The notes beneath the pieces are model-generated. The model was not told where the DNA came from. It made no database searches and saw only the letters and a program-made list of their open reading frames with translations. A DNA stretch of 64,000 bases, taken from assembly GCA_016711085.1 (NCBI GenBank), contig JADJTR010000005.1, positions 236,066-300,065 of the forward strand, given 5' to 3'. Source of the stretch: Phyllobacteriaceae bacterium. Lineage in GTDB: Bacteria > Pseudomonadota > Alphaproteobacteria > Rhizobiales > Rhizobiaceae. Positions within the stretch are counted from its first letter, which is position 1. Every line of letters starts with the position of its first letter. The position numbers were made by a program, and so were the translations under genes. This document shows, one piece after another, positions 44,609-53,932 of the stretch.

Positions 44609-45611
44609 GGCAGATCCTCGGATTGATGAGGCCGTAGAGCAGGTCGACGGCGAGATTGACCAGAATGACCATGGTCGAGATAAGCATGATGCCGCCCTGC
44701 AGCGCCGGATAGTCGCGTCTGCCGATCGATTCGATCAGCCATTTGCCGACGCCCGGCCACGAAAAGATCGTCTCGGTCAGCACCGCGCCGGCAAGCAGGG
44801 TGCCGGTCTGCAGGCCGATGACGGTGACGACCGGAATGAGCGCGTTGCGCAGCGCATGCACGCCGACCACCCGCGCCGCCGACAGTCCTTTGGCGCGCGC
44901 CGTGCGCACATAGTCCTCGCCGAGGATTTCCAGCATCGAGGACCGCGTCATGCGCGCGATGACCGCGAGCGGGACGGTGCCGAGCACGATCATCGGCAGG
45001 ATCAGATGACGCACGGCATCGAGGAAGGCCCCTTTTTGACCGGACAGCACGGAATCGATCAGCATGAAGCCGGTGACCGGCTGGAAGTAGTATTTGATGA
45101 GGTCGATGCGGCCCGAAACCGGCGTCAGCCCGAGCGTATTGGACATCACCAGGATGAGCAGCAGTCCCCACCAGAAGATCGGCATCGAATAGCCGGTGAG
45201 CGCCAACCCCATCAATGTCTGGTCGGCGACGCCGCCCCGCCGCGTCGCGGCATAGACGCCGGCGGGGATGCCGAGCGCGATGGCGAACGTCATGGCGCAG
45301 ATGGTCAATTCGAGCGTGGCGGGAAAAAGCTTGATGAATTCGTCGAGGATTGGCGTTCGCGAAACGATCGATACGCCGAAATCGCCGTTCAGGATTCCCC
45401 ACACATAGTCGAGAAACTGCTTGAGAACCGGTTGGTCGAGGCCCATTTCGTGGCGCAGCTGTTCCAGCCGTTCGGGCGTGATGCCGCGCTCCCCGCGCCG
45501 CACCTCGATCGGATCGCCCGGAACCAGGCGGATCATCAGGAAAGTGACGAGCATCAAGGCGAGAAAAGTCGGGAGCGTCAGCGCCAAGCGCTTGAGCAGG
45601 AACCGGAACAT
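44598..45611 (-). CDS. dppB: Dipeptide ABC transporter permease DppB
   Basis: Inner-membrane permease subunit, 337 residues. MFRFLLKRLALTLPTFLALMLVTFLMIRLVPGDPIEV is the characteristic DppB/OppB opening, with the LVPGDP motif before the first periplasmic loop. The EAA docking loop is MTRSSMLEILGEDYVRTARAKGLSAARVVGVHALRNALIP. Six membrane helices follow the usual pattern. It lies 50 bp after dppA, separated by a strong stem-loop, and overlaps dppC by 11 bases. Confidence 0.95.
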   Translation of the reverse strand: MFRFLLKRLALTLPTFLALMLVTFLMIRLVPGDPIEVRRGERGITPERLEQLRHEMGLDQPVLKQFLDYVWGILNGDFGVSIVSRTPILDEFIKLFPATLELTICAMTFAIALGIPAGVYAATRRGGVADQTLMGLALTGYSMPIFWWGLLLILVMSNTLGLTPVSGRIDLIKYYFQPVTGFMLIDSVLSGQKGAFLDAVRHLILPMIVLGTVPLAVIARMTRSSMLEILGEDYVRTARAKGLSAARVVGVHALRNALIPVVTVIGLQTGTLLAGAVLTETIFSWPGVGKWLIESIGRRDYPALQGGIMLISTMVILVNLAVDLLYGLINPRICHGG

Positions 45612-45623
45612 CGCGCGGAAGCA

Positions 45624-45654
45624 AGTCGGGGGCAGCTAACGGCCGCCCCCGACT
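45624..45654 (-). promoter_or_regulatory. Stem-loop between dppA and dppB
   Basis: AGTCGGGGGC (45624-45633) pairs perfectly with GCCCCCGACT (45645-45654) around an 11-base loop, in the 50-bp gap between dppA and dppB. No T-run follows, so partial termination or protection of the dppA message is more likely than full termination. The same arrangement, a perfect 12-bp stem, is present between ugpB and ugpA. Confidence 0.7.
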
Positions 45655-45661
45655 CTGGACC

Positions 45662-47254
45662 TTATTCGGCCACGTCCACGTTCTGGAACTCATGAGCGCC
45701 GAACGGGCTGATCTTGTAGCCCGAGACCGATTTGCGCGTCGGTTCGAACACCGTCGAATGGGCGATGTTCAGCCACGCCACGCCATCATGGTGCAGCTTC
45801 TGCATCTCCTGATAGATCTTGGTGCGCTCCGCCATGTCGGTCGAAGAACGCGCCTTGAGCATCAGCTCGTTGAATTTGGGATCGCACCATTTGGAGATGT
45901 TCTGGCCCGCCGGCTTTCCGTCCTTGTCGCAACCGGCAAGGAAGAAGAAATTATCCGGATCGCCATTGTCGCCCGTCCAGCCGAGGAGGCCGAGCTGGTG
46001 TTCGCCCGCCTGCAGGCGCTTGCGATACTCGCCCCACTCGAAGGATACGAGCGTCGCGGTTAGGCCAACCTTGGCCAGGTCCGACTGCATCATCTCGGCG
46101 ATGCGCTTGGCGTTCGGGTTGTAGGGACGCTGGACCGGCATCCACCAGATATCGGTGGCGAGGCCTTCGGCGACCCCGGCCGCCTTCAGAATTTCCTTGG
46201 CCTTCTCGGGATTATACTCGTAGTCGACCGTCGCCTCGTCATAGGACCACATGGTCGGCGGGATCGGATTCTTGGCCTTCTGACCAGCGCCCTGATAGAC
46301 CTCCTTCAGGATCGCGTCGCGGTCGATCGCCATGGCGATGGCCTGGCGCACTTCCGGCTTGTCGAAGGGAGGCTTCTGGGCGTTCATCGACAGATAGCCG
46401 ATGTTGAGGCCGGCCTGGCTCATCAGATTGACGTCCGGATCCTTGCCCATCGCCTCCAGATCCGCCGGGTTCGGCGCGATCATCACCTGGCACTCATTCG
46501 CCTTGAGCTTGGCATAACGCGCCGTCGGATCGGGCGTTATGGCGTAAATCAGGTCATCGACTTTCGGCTTGCCCGCCCAGCCTTCAAAAGCCTTGTAGCG
46601 TATCACCGCGTCCTTCTGGTAGTCGACGAACTGGAAGGAACCGGTGCCGACCGGCATTTGGTCGAATTGCTCCGGCGTGCCCTTGTCCATCAGAAACTTG
46701 GCATACTCTGCCGAATGGATTGTGGCGAAATCCATCGCCAGATTGGCGATGATCGGCGCGTTCGGAGCCTTGAGTTTCATCACCACCGTCAGATCGTCGG
46801 TTTTGGTGATCGAGTCGAGCGAATCGGGCATCCCCATGTCATTGAAATAGTCGTAGGCGCCGCCGGAAACCTTGGCGTAGGGATGGTCAGCCTTCCACTG
46901 GCGCTCGAATGACCAGATCACGTCGTCGGCCGTCAGATCGCGCGACGGGGTGAAGCCGTTGACTCCGGAATGGAATTTCACGCCGGCGCGCAGCTTGAAG
47001 GTGATGGTCAGTCCGTCTTCGGAAATCGTGAACGATTCGGCGAGAGCCGGTTTGGGCGTGGTGCTGCCCGGTTCGAACTGCACAAGCTTGTTGTAGACGG
47101 GGCGCGCGGCGTCGAGCGACGTTCCGGTCGTGTTCATCGACGGACTGAAGTTCTCCGGCGAACCTTCCGAGCAGTATGCCAGTGACTTGGCGCTGGCGGC
47201 GCCGCTCAATGCCGTTGCGGCGAGCAGGGCGGCGGCGAACATCGTTTTCTTCAT
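45662..47254 (-). CDS. dppA: Dipeptide-binding periplasmic protein DppA
   Basis: Substrate-binding protein of the peptide importer, 530 residues. The signal peptide is MKKTMFAAALLAATALSGAASA, followed by KSLAYCSEGSPENFSPSMNTTGTSLDAARPVYNKLVQFE. That segment and many later ones (GVKFHSG, ADDVIWSFERQ, MPVGTGSFQFVDYQKDAVIRYKAFEGW, ECQVMIAPNPADLEAM, IPPTMWSYD, GWTGDNGDPDNFF, IAHSTVFEPTRKSV) follow Escherichia coli DppA very closely. I prefer ATG 47254, which gives a good signal peptide, to the ATG 54 bases upstream. GGGAGTG precedes it. The close similarity suggests dipeptides, possibly also heme or 5-aminolevulinate, as ligands. It heads the six-gene operon. Confidence 0.95.
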   Translation of the reverse strand: MKKTMFAAALLAATALSGAASAKSLAYCSEGSPENFSPSMNTTGTSLDAARPVYNKLVQFEPGSTTPKPALAESFTISEDGLTITFKLRAGVKFHSGVNGFTPSRDLTADDVIWSFERQWKADHPYAKVSGGAYDYFNDMGMPDSLDSITKTDDLTVVMKLKAPNAPIIANLAMDFATIHSAEYAKFLMDKGTPEQFDQMPVGTGSFQFVDYQKDAVIRYKAFEGWAGKPKVDDLIYAITPDPTARYAKLKANECQVMIAPNPADLEAMGKDPDVNLMSQAGLNIGYLSMNAQKPPFDKPEVRQAIAMAIDRDAILKEVYQGAGQKAKNPIPPTMWSYDEATVDYEYNPEKAKEILKAAGVAEGLATDIWWMPVQRPYNPNAKRIAEMMQSDLAKVGLTATLVSFEWGEYRKRLQAGEHQLGLLGWTGDNGDPDNFFFLAGCDKDGKPAGQNISKWCDPKFNELMLKARSSTDMAERTKIYQEMQKLHHDGVAWLNIAHSTVFEPTRKSVSGYKISPFGAHEFQNVDVAE

Positions 47255-47466
47255 GGTGGAAACACTCCCTGAAAATGGCGGCCCGCTTCGTTTGGACCGT
47301 CTGGTCAAATCTAATCACCGATTCTCGCGCTTGGGAATGGGGGGCGAAAAAACTCATCGGCTTCCGTTCGGTCAGTGTTCGGAGCCAGTTGCGTCCTCGA
47401 TGACGGACTCGTAGTCTTTGGTCACATTTCGCCAAAAAATGGCGACTGAACGGGCGGGAGGATGCC
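47255..47466. promoter_or_regulatory. Divergent dppA / fadD intergenic region
   Basis: A 212-bp gap with promoters for both genes. GACC-GTCT-GGTC with flanking TTT and AAA (47296-47314) is a small inverted repeat that may be an operator. GCCA-AAAAA-TGGC (47431-47443) forms another just before the fadD ribosome binding site (GGAGG). No gene is seen in this gap. Confidence 0.3.
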
Positions 47467-49323
47467 ATGGCCAAGGAAACCACGAAAACACCGGCAAAAG
47501 GATCGACAGCGAAGGCGCCGGCCGCCAAGCCGGTGAAAGCTGCGACCAAGGTCGCGCCGTCCAAGGCGGCCGCGCCAGCCAAGTCCGCGAATGCGGCCCC
47601 GGCCGCGGCGCCGTCCAAAGCGCCGGCAAAGCCGGCTCCGGCCGCCCGCCCGACTGCCACTTCAAAGCCCTGGCTCGCCTCCTATCCCAAAGGAATGCCC
47701 GCCGATCTCCCCAAGCCGGAATTCGCCTCGATCGGCGACATGATGATCGCCGCCTGCCGAAAATATTCGAGCCGCACCGCCTTCACCATGATGGGGCACG
47801 GCATGAGTTTCGCCGAACTCGATCGTCACTCCGCGGCGCTTGCCGGCTATTTCCAGTCGCGCGGCATCGCCAAGGGCGCGCGCGTCGCGGTGATGATGCC
47901 GAATGTCCTGCAGTATCCGATCACCGTCATGGCGATCTTGCGCGCCGGTTATTCGGTGGTCAACGTCAACCCGCTCTACACGCCGCGCGAACTTGAACAC
48001 CAATTGAAGGATTCCGGCGCCGAAGCCATCGTCATTCTTGAAAATTTCGCCACCACATTGCAGGCTGTTCTCGCCAAAACGGCGGTCAAGCATGTCGTCG
48101 TCGCCGCGATGGGCGACATGCTCGGCTTGAAGGGCCTGATCGTCAATCTCGTCGTTCGCCGCGTCAAGAAGATGGTGCCGGCTTGGTCATTGCCCGGCCA
48201 TGTCGGATTCAAGGCGGCGCTCGGCGAAGGCGCGAAGCACGGCGCAAAAGACGTGAAGAGCGGCCCCGACGATGTCGCCTTCCTGCAGTATACCGGCGGC
48301 ACCACCGGCGTGTCGAAAGGCGCAACGCTGCTCCATCGCAACATTCTTGCCAATGTCGCCCAGAACGCCCTGTGGATCGAGGAAGCCTATACCGTCAAGA
48401 AGCGGCCCGATATCCAGACCTTTGTTTGTTGCCTGCCGCTCTACCACATCTTCGCGTTGACCGTGAACATGATGATGGGCATGCAGCAGGGGGCGAACAA
48501 CATCCTCATCCCCAATCCGCGCGACATTCCCGGCTTCGTCGCCGAGTTGCAGAAATACAAGATCCACATCTTCCCCGGCCTGAACACGCTGTTCAACGCG
48601 CTCCTCAACAATGACGACTTCCGCAAACTTGATTTCGCCGAACTGGTGCTGACGCTCGGCGGCGGCATGGCCGTTCAGCGTCCTGTGGCCGAGCGTTGGA
48701 AAGAAATCACCGGTTGCAACATCGCCGAGGGCTACGGTCTGTCGGAAACGTCGCCGGTCGCCACCGCCAATGTGTTTTCCTCGAATTATTTCACCGGCAC
48801 CATTGGCTTGCCGGTCCCCGGCACAGAGATCGCCATTCGCGATGACGACGGCAATGATTTGGCGCTGGGCGAAGTCGGCGAAATCTGCATCCGCGGCCCG
48901 CAGGTCATGGCCGGTTATTGGAACCGGCCGGACGAGTCGGCCAAGGTTTTCGCGCCGGACGGCTATTTCAAATCCGGCGACATGGGTTTCATGGACGACA
49001 AGGGCTTCACCAAGATCGTCGACCGCAAGAAGGACATGATCCTCGTCTCCGGTTTCAACGTCTATCCGAACGAACTCGAGGAAGTCCTGGCCAAGCACCC
49101 GGGCGTAATGGAGGCTGCCGCCATCGGCGTGCCGGACGAAAAATCGGGCGAGGTGCCGAAGCTGTTCATCGTGCGCAAGGACCCGAATCTCACTACCGCC
49201 GATGTGATGGAATACTGCAAGCAGAACCTCACCGGCTACAAATGCCCGAAATATATCGAATTCCGCAATGATTTGCCGAAATCGAACGTCGGCAAGATCC
49301 TGCGGCGCGAACTGCGCGGGTAG
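47467..49323 (+). CDS. fadD: Long-chain acyl-CoA synthetase with Lys/Ala/Pro-rich N-terminal extension
   Basis: An AMP-forming ligase of 618 residues that activates fatty acids as CoA thioesters for beta-oxidation or lipid synthesis. The first 60 or so residues are a low-complexity Lys/Ala/Pro segment (MAKETTKTPAKGSTAKAPAA and similar) that resembles histone-H1-like tails and is absent from most FadD proteins. The enzyme proper begins at KPWLASYPKGMPADLP. Motifs are the P-loop YTGGTTGVSKGATLLHRN, the acyl-binding GYGLSETSPV, YFKSGDMGFMDDKGFTKIVDRKKDMILVSGFNVYPNELEEVL (ATP and hinge) and the catalytic Lys in PKSNVGKILRRELR at the end. GGAGG precedes the ATG. It is probably cytoplasmic and membrane-associated. 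Confidence 0.92.
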   Translation: MAKETTKTPAKGSTAKAPAAKPVKAATKVAPSKAAAPAKSANAAPAAAPSKAPAKPAPAARPTATSKPWLASYPKGMPADLPKPEFASIGDMMIAACRKYSSRTAFTMMGHGMSFAELDRHSAALAGYFQSRGIAKGARVAVMMPNVLQYPITVMAILRAGYSVVNVNPLYTPRELEHQLKDSGAEAIVILENFATTLQAVLAKTAVKHVVVAAMGDMLGLKGLIVNLVVRRVKKMVPAWSLPGHVGFKAALGEGAKHGAKDVKSGPDDVAFLQYTGGTTGVSKGATLLHRNILANVAQNALWIEEAYTVKKRPDIQTFVCCLPLYHIFALTVNMMMGMQQGANNILIPNPRDIPGFVAELQKYKIHIFPGLNTLFNALLNNDDFRKLDFAELVLTLGGGMAVQRPVAERWKEITGCNIAEGYGLSETSPVATANVFSSNYFTGTIGLPVPGTEIAIRDDDGNDLALGEVGEICIRGPQVMAGYWNRPDESAKVFAPDGYFKSGDMGFMDDKGFTKIVDRKKDMILVSGFNVYPNELEEVLAKHPGVMEAAAIGVPDEKSGEVPKLFIVRKDPNLTTADVMEYCKQNLTGYKCPKYIEFRNDLPKSNVGKILRRELRG

Positions 49324-49326
49324 AAA

Positions 49327-50040
49327 TCAGCGCCTGTCGGCAAGCCACGCCGGCAGGTCGCCGACCGAATCGAGCACGACATCGGCGAGCGGCGCGAGAT
49401 TTTCACGCGTGCCGTTGCCGGACAGTACACCCACCGAAAGTCCGGCGCCTGCGGCGCGAGCCATTTCGAGATCATGGGCGTTGTCGCCGACGACCGCGAC
49501 TTCCTTCGGCGTCACCCCTGCCCGCTTGGCGAAAAGTATGCACGGATCGGCGGCCGGCTTGGGATTGTCCACCGCATCGTAGCCGAGCGCGGCGACGAAC
49601 AGGTCGGCGACGCCGAACGCTTCGAGCGTGCGTTTGGCTCCGGCGGTGGAATCGTTGGTGGCAAGCCCGATGGCGAATCCGGCCGCGTGCAGCGCCCTCA
49701 CCGCATCGACCGCGCCCGGCAGCGCCACGGCGCGCTCGGCGACCCCGGCAGTCTTGCGGTCGGTCTCCGCCACCAGAGAGCGCAGCGGTTCGCCGTCGAG
49801 ATGGGGATGGAAGTGCTTGACCACCTCGGCATTGGTGCCGGCGGCGAAGACCGAACCGGAACGAAACCGGTTTTCGTCCTCGTCATAGCCCCCCTCGCGC
49901 AACAACAGATCGGCCCGGCCCATGTCGCCGTCCGCGGCCGACAGCGCCAGATCGCGGGCGAATCCGAGCCAGGTCGCGTTGAAATCGAGCAGCGTGCCGT
50001 CCTTGTCGAAAAGGATCGCCCTGATGCGGTGACCGCTCAT
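49327..50040 (-). CDS. gph: HAD-superfamily phosphatase (phosphoglycolate phosphatase-like)
   Basis: A 237-residue hydrolase of the HAD superfamily, Gph-like. Motif I is ILFDKDGTLLDFNATW, with Asp-x-Asp as nucleophile and acid. The cap domain spans about residues 20-105. Motif II is GLATNDS, the motif III lysine is in VDNPKPAADPCILFAKRAGV and motif IV is VAVVGDNAHDLEMARAAGA. Phosphoglycolate is the classic substrate, and other sugar phosphates are possible. The start overlaps the stop of pgi by four bases (ATGA), so the two are co-transcribed and may both act on phosphorylated sugars. Confidence 0.85.
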   Translation of the reverse strand: MSGHRIRAILFDKDGTLLDFNATWLGFARDLALSAADGDMGRADLLLREGGYDEDENRFRSGSVFAAGTNAEVVKHFHPHLDGEPLRSLVAETDRKTAGVAERAVALPGAVDAVRALHAAGFAIGLATNDSTAGAKRTLEAFGVADLFVAALGYDAVDNPKPAADPCILFAKRAGVTPKEVAVVGDNAHDLEMARAAGAGLSVGVLSGNGTRENLAPLADVVLDSVGDLPAWLADRR

Positions 50041-51682
50041 GCCTGCCGCCTCAAATCGTGGATATGCGCGATCAACCCGACGGTTGACCCGTCATGCGCC
50101 GACGCCGCCTCGCAGCCCTCGACGGCCGCCTGCAGGCCTGTCGCCAATTCCTTGCCGAGTTCGACGCCCCACTGATCGAAGGCGTTGATATCGAACAGCG
50201 TCGCCTCGACGAAAACACGGTGCTCGTAGAGCGCGATCAGCCGGCCGAGCGCGAAGGGATCGAGCTTGCGATGGACAATGGCGATCGATGGCCGGCTGCC
50301 GGGAAAGACCCGGTGCGGCGCCAGCGCCTCGGCCTCGCTCGCGGCCATGCCTTTCGCCGTCAATTGCGCCAGCGCCTCGGCGCGCGTGCGCCCGCGCATC
50401 AACGCTTCGGCTTGCGCCAGGCAATTGGCGAGCAGCAGATCGTGCTGGTGCTTGAGCGCCGGCTCGTGGCCTTCGGCCGCGACGATGAATTCGACCGGAA
50501 TGACGTCCGTGCCCTGGTGCAGGAATTGAAAGAAGGCGTGCTGGCCGTTGGTGCCGGGCCGCCCCAGACCAGCGGGCCGGTCGGCGTCGCCGTCGGCAAC
50601 CCGTCGACGGTGACGCCCTTGCCGTTCGATTCCATGTCGAGCTGCTGTAAATAGGCCGGCAATCTTGCCAGCCTTTGGTCGTAGGGAATGACGGCGCGCG
50701 CACCGTGGCCGCAGACGGCGCGATGCCAGAATCCGACCAGGCCGAGCAGCATCGGCAGATTGTCGCCAATCGGCGCGGAGCGGAAATGCCCGTCCATCGC
50801 TCGCCCGCCCGCCAGCATCGCTGCGAAATGATCGGGCCCGATCGCGATCATCACCGGCAGACCGATGGCCGACCAGAGCGAATAGCGCCCGCCGACCCAA
50901 TCCCAGAAGCCGAAGACGCGGTCGGCGGCGATGCCGAAGGCGGCGACCTTGTCGAGCGCCGTCGACACGGCGGCGAAATGAGCGCCGACCGCCGCTTCGC
51001 CGAGCGCGCCGGCGATCCAGCGCCGCGCCGTCGCCGCATTGGTCATCGTTTCAATGGTGGTGAAGGTCTTGGATGCAACGATGAACAGCGTCGTCGCCGG
51101 ATCGAGCCATTTCAGCGTGTCGGCAATATGGGCGCCGTCGACATTGGAGACGAAATGCAGGCGCGGACCGTCGTGGTACGGCGCCAACGCCAATGTCGCC
51201 ATCGCCGGCCCGAGATCGGAACCGCCGATGCCGATATTGACGACGTCGGTGATGGCAAGCCCGGTCGCGCCGCGCGCCGCGCCGGAACGCAACTTTTCGG
51301 AAAAGTCGCTCATGCGCCCGAGCACATGGCGCACGGCCGGCATCACATCCTCGCCTTCGACCATGACCGCCGCGTCCGGGCCGGCGCGCAGCGCCGTGTG
51401 CAGCACGGCGCGGTTCTCGGTCACGTTGATTTTTTCGCCAGCGAACATGGCGTCGCGTTTCGTCTCGACCTCGGCTGCGACAGCCAGATCGACCAGCAGC
51501 GCCAGCGTTTCGCCACTCACCGCGCATTTGGAGACATCGAGCAACAAATCGTCGAAACGACGCGAAAGGTCGGCGAAGCGGCCCGGATCCGAGGCGAAGG
51601 CTTCGCGCATGTCTTTCGGCGCGGTCGTGGCCCGATGCTCCCAAAGGCGGGACAGGGCGGCGGAAAAGGCGCTTCGGTTCAT
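50037..51682 (-). CDS. pgi: Glucose-6-phosphate isomerase (single-base frameshift)
   Basis: Interconverts glucose-6-phosphate and fructose-6-phosphate in glycolysis and gluconeogenesis. The N-terminal part is clean: INVTENRAVLHTALR, NIGIGGSDLGPAMA, FVSNVDGAHI, VASKTFTTIETMTNA (all catalytic or phosphate-binding), FGFWDWVGGRYSLWSAIGLP and LQQLDMESNGK. Near 50568 the frame shifts: VWGGP continues as GTNGQHAFFQFLHQGTDVIPVEF (which holds the catalytic His) in another frame. Adding one G to the GGCCCGG there restores a protein of about 548 residues, the normal size. Because this is a central enzyme with both halves conserved, a sequencing deletion is the likely cause. GGAG precedes the ATG at 51682. 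The stop overlaps gph. Confidence 0.92.
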
Positions 51683-51798
51683 CGTCGCTCCGGTCGGTTT
51701 TCCCTGTCGCTTTCGCGCACTTGCCAGCCATTCGGTCCGGGTATTGTCTCTACGGCAACAGCCCGGATGGGCAAGCAAAAATTGCCGCGGAGGGGCGC

Positions 51799-53388
51799 AT
51801 GGTCGACAATGCAAATGGTGGGGAAACAGCGGCGTCATCCGGCCCGTCGCGCCGTTCCGGCGGCCGCGAGGCGCGCCGCGCAGCCCGTTCGGCGCCGCTT
51901 TCCGACGAATTGAAGCCGGTGCGCCCAGGTCTGGAAGGCGGGCGCTACAGGCCGTTGTCAGACGCCGATGTCGGCCGCATCCATGAGGCGGCCCTCGATC
52001 TGCTTGAGCGGTTGGGCTTCGGCGCCGCCCCGGCCTCGACGATCGCCGCCTGCGCCAAGGTCGGCGCACTCCACGGCGACGACGGGCGGCTGCGCTTTCC
52101 CCGCGCCGTCGTCGAAAACGCCATCGCTAACGCCGGCCGCGACATCACGCTTTACGGCCAGGACCCGCGTCACGATATGCAGATATCCGGCGCGCGCGTT
52201 CACTACGGCACCGCTGGCGCCGCGGTGCATGTCGTCGACGTGGAAAAACGCGAATACCGCGAATCGCAGCTTCAGGACCTCTATGACGCCGCCCGCATCG
52301 TCGACGTCATGGACAACATCCATTTCTTCCAGCGCACCATGGTGCCGCGCGACATACCCGATCCTTTCGACATGGATTTGAACACGCTCTATGCGGCGGT
52401 ATCCGGCACCACCAAGCATGTCGGCACCTCGTTCACCCATCGCGATCATGTCGGCCCGGCGCTGGACATGCTCTACGCCATCGCTGGCGGCGAGGACGCG
52501 TTTCGCGCCCGCCCCTTCGTCTCCAATTCCAACTGCTTCGTCGTGCCGCCGATGAAATACGCCGAGGACGCCTGCGGCGTGCTCGAAGCCTGCGTCGAGG
52601 GCGGCATTCCGATCCTGCTGCTGTCGGCCGGCCAGGCGGGCGCGACCGCCCCGGCCTCGATCGCCGGCGCCGTGGTGCAGGCCGTCGCCGAGGTTCTGGC
52701 CGGCTTCGTCTATGTCAATGCGCTGAAACCCGGCCATCCGGCGATATTCGGAACCTGGCCGTTCGTGTCCGACCTGCGCACCGGCGCCATGTCGGGCGGT
52801 TCGGGCGAACAGGCTTTGCTCACCGCCGCCTGCGCCCAGATGGCGCTGTTTTACAATCTGCCCGGCGGGTCCGCCGCCGGCATGGCCGATGCGAAACTGC
52901 CCGATGTCCAGTCCGGCTATGAAAAGGGCATTACCGACGTGATGGCCGGGCTTTCCGGCCTCAACCTCGTCTACGAGGCGGCGGGCATGCATGCTTCGCT
53001 GCTCGGGTTTTCGCTCGAAAGCCTGATCATCGACAACGACATGCTCGGCCAGTGCCTGCGCTGCGTGCGCGGCATCGACATGTCGGAGGAAGCGCTGTCG
53101 GTCGACACGATCATCGATGTCTGCGTCAACGGTCCCGGCCACTATCTCGGCCACGAGCAGACATTGGCGCGCATGCAGCGGGATTATTTCTATCCCGCGC
53201 TCGGCGACCGTTCGAGCCCGAAGGAATGGGTGGAAAAAGGCCGGCCCGATATCGTGGCCCGCGCTGTCGCCGAAAAGCGCCGAATCCTGACGACGCATTT
53301 CCCCGTCCATGTGACCGAAGCGCTCGACCGCGAACTGCGCTCCCGCTTCCCGGCAATCAGGCTGCCGCGCGCCGCCATGACGGCATAA
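51799..53388 (+). CDS. MttB-family (trimethylamine methyltransferase-like) protein, non-pyrrolysine
   Basis: A 529-residue member of the MttB superfamily, whose members demethylate trimethylamine, glycine betaine or other quaternary amines and pass the methyl group to a corrinoid protein. Landmarks are LLERLGFGAAPASTIAACAKVGA near the start, DITLYGQDPRHDMQI, PRDIPDPFDMDLNTLYAAVSGTTKHVGTSF, PVIG-like barrel strands (GIPILLLSAGQAGATAPASIAGAVVQAVAEVLAGFVYVNALKPGHPAIFGTWPFVSDLRTGAMSGG) and DAKLPDVQSGYEKG. No internal TAG is read, so pyrrolysine is absent, as in the glycine betaine-type subgroup. GGAGG precedes the ATG at 51799. No corrinoid-protein gene is adjacent. Confidence 0.85.
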   Translation: MVDNANGGETAASSGPSRRSGGREARRAARSAPLSDELKPVRPGLEGGRYRPLSDADVGRIHEAALDLLERLGFGAAPASTIAACAKVGALHGDDGRLRFPRAVVENAIANAGRDITLYGQDPRHDMQISGARVHYGTAGAAVHVVDVEKREYRESQLQDLYDAARIVDVMDNIHFFQRTMVPRDIPDPFDMDLNTLYAAVSGTTKHVGTSFTHRDHVGPALDMLYAIAGGEDAFRARPFVSNSNCFVVPPMKYAEDACGVLEACVEGGIPILLLSAGQAGATAPASIAGAVVQAVAEVLAGFVYVNALKPGHPAIFGTWPFVSDLRTGAMSGGSGEQALLTAACAQMALFYNLPGGSAAGMADAKLPDVQSGYEKGITDVMAGLSGLNLVYEAAGMHASLLGFSLESLIIDNDMLGQCLRCVRGIDMSEEALSVDTIIDVCVNGPGHYLGHEQTLARMQRDYFYPALGDRSSPKEWVEKGRPDIVARAVAEKRRILTTHFPVHVTEALDRELRSRFPAIRLPRAAMTA

Positions 53389-53483
53389 GCCGCCTTCGCC
53401 TTTCGCAGGGGGCACTTTTTGGCAATGGACACCCGGGCGAGCCGGCACTACCCATCGTGCGACCAAGCGTGGAGGAGGAAGCC

Positions 53484-53927
53484 ATGGCCGTGGCAATGGA
53501 TGGCGAGGAACGGATCGAGGCGTCGCTGATGCGCGTCTGGGAAGCGCTGAACGATCCCGATATCCTGAAAGCCTGCATACCGGGTTGCGAGACCCTGTCG
53601 ATGTCGTCGCCGACCGTAATGGAAGCGACGGTCGTCCTGAAAATCGGCCCGATCAAGGCCAAGTTCAATGGCGCGGTCAATCTCACCAATCTGAACGCGC
53701 CGCATTCCTACACGATCATCGGCGAAGGCAAGGGCGGCGTCGCTGGCTTCGCCAAGGGCGGCGCCGACGTCACGCTGACGGCGGAAACCGAGGCGGTCAC
53801 CGTGTTGCGCTACACGGCCAGGGCCGATGTCGGCGGCAAGATGGCCCAGCTCGGCAGCCGCCTGATCCAGTCGACCTCGAAGAAACTCGCCGGACAATTC
53901 TTCTCGGATTTCGCCAAGAAGGTCTGA
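53484..53927 (+). CDS. CoxG/SRPBCC-family protein (carbon monoxide dehydrogenase subunit G-like)
   Basis: A 147-residue SRPBCC-fold protein of the CoxG family. MDGEERIEASLMRVWEALNDPDILKACIPGCETLSMSSPT is the typical CoxG opening, followed by LKIGPIKAKFNGAVNLTNLNAPHSYTIIGEGKGGVAGFAKGGADVTL and RYTARADVGGKMAQLGSRLIQSTSKKLAGQFFSDF. In CO dehydrogenase operons CoxG anchors the enzyme to the membrane, but isolated homologues are common and the coxSML genes are not here, so the role is undefined. GGAGGA precedes the ATG at 53484. It converges with the enoyl-CoA hydratase gene, with 5 bp between the stops. Confidence 0.85.
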   Translation: MAVAMDGEERIEASLMRVWEALNDPDILKACIPGCETLSMSSPTVMEATVVLKIGPIKAKFNGAVNLTNLNAPHSYTIIGEGKGGVAGFAKGGADVTLTAETEAVTVLRYTARADVGGKMAQLGSRLIQSTSKKLAGQFFSDFAKKV

Positions 53928-53932
53928 CCTCG

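Noticed and set aside
43679..45695. Plus-strand open frames opposite dppC and dppB
   Set aside because: His/Arg/Asp-rich shadows of well-conserved permease genes.
47431..47443. Terminator just before fadD
   Set aside because: A 4-bp stem with an A loop is too small, and it would block the gene it precedes.
51799..53388. Pyrrolysine-containing methyltransferase
   Set aside because: The open frame has no internal TAG and is complete without read-through.
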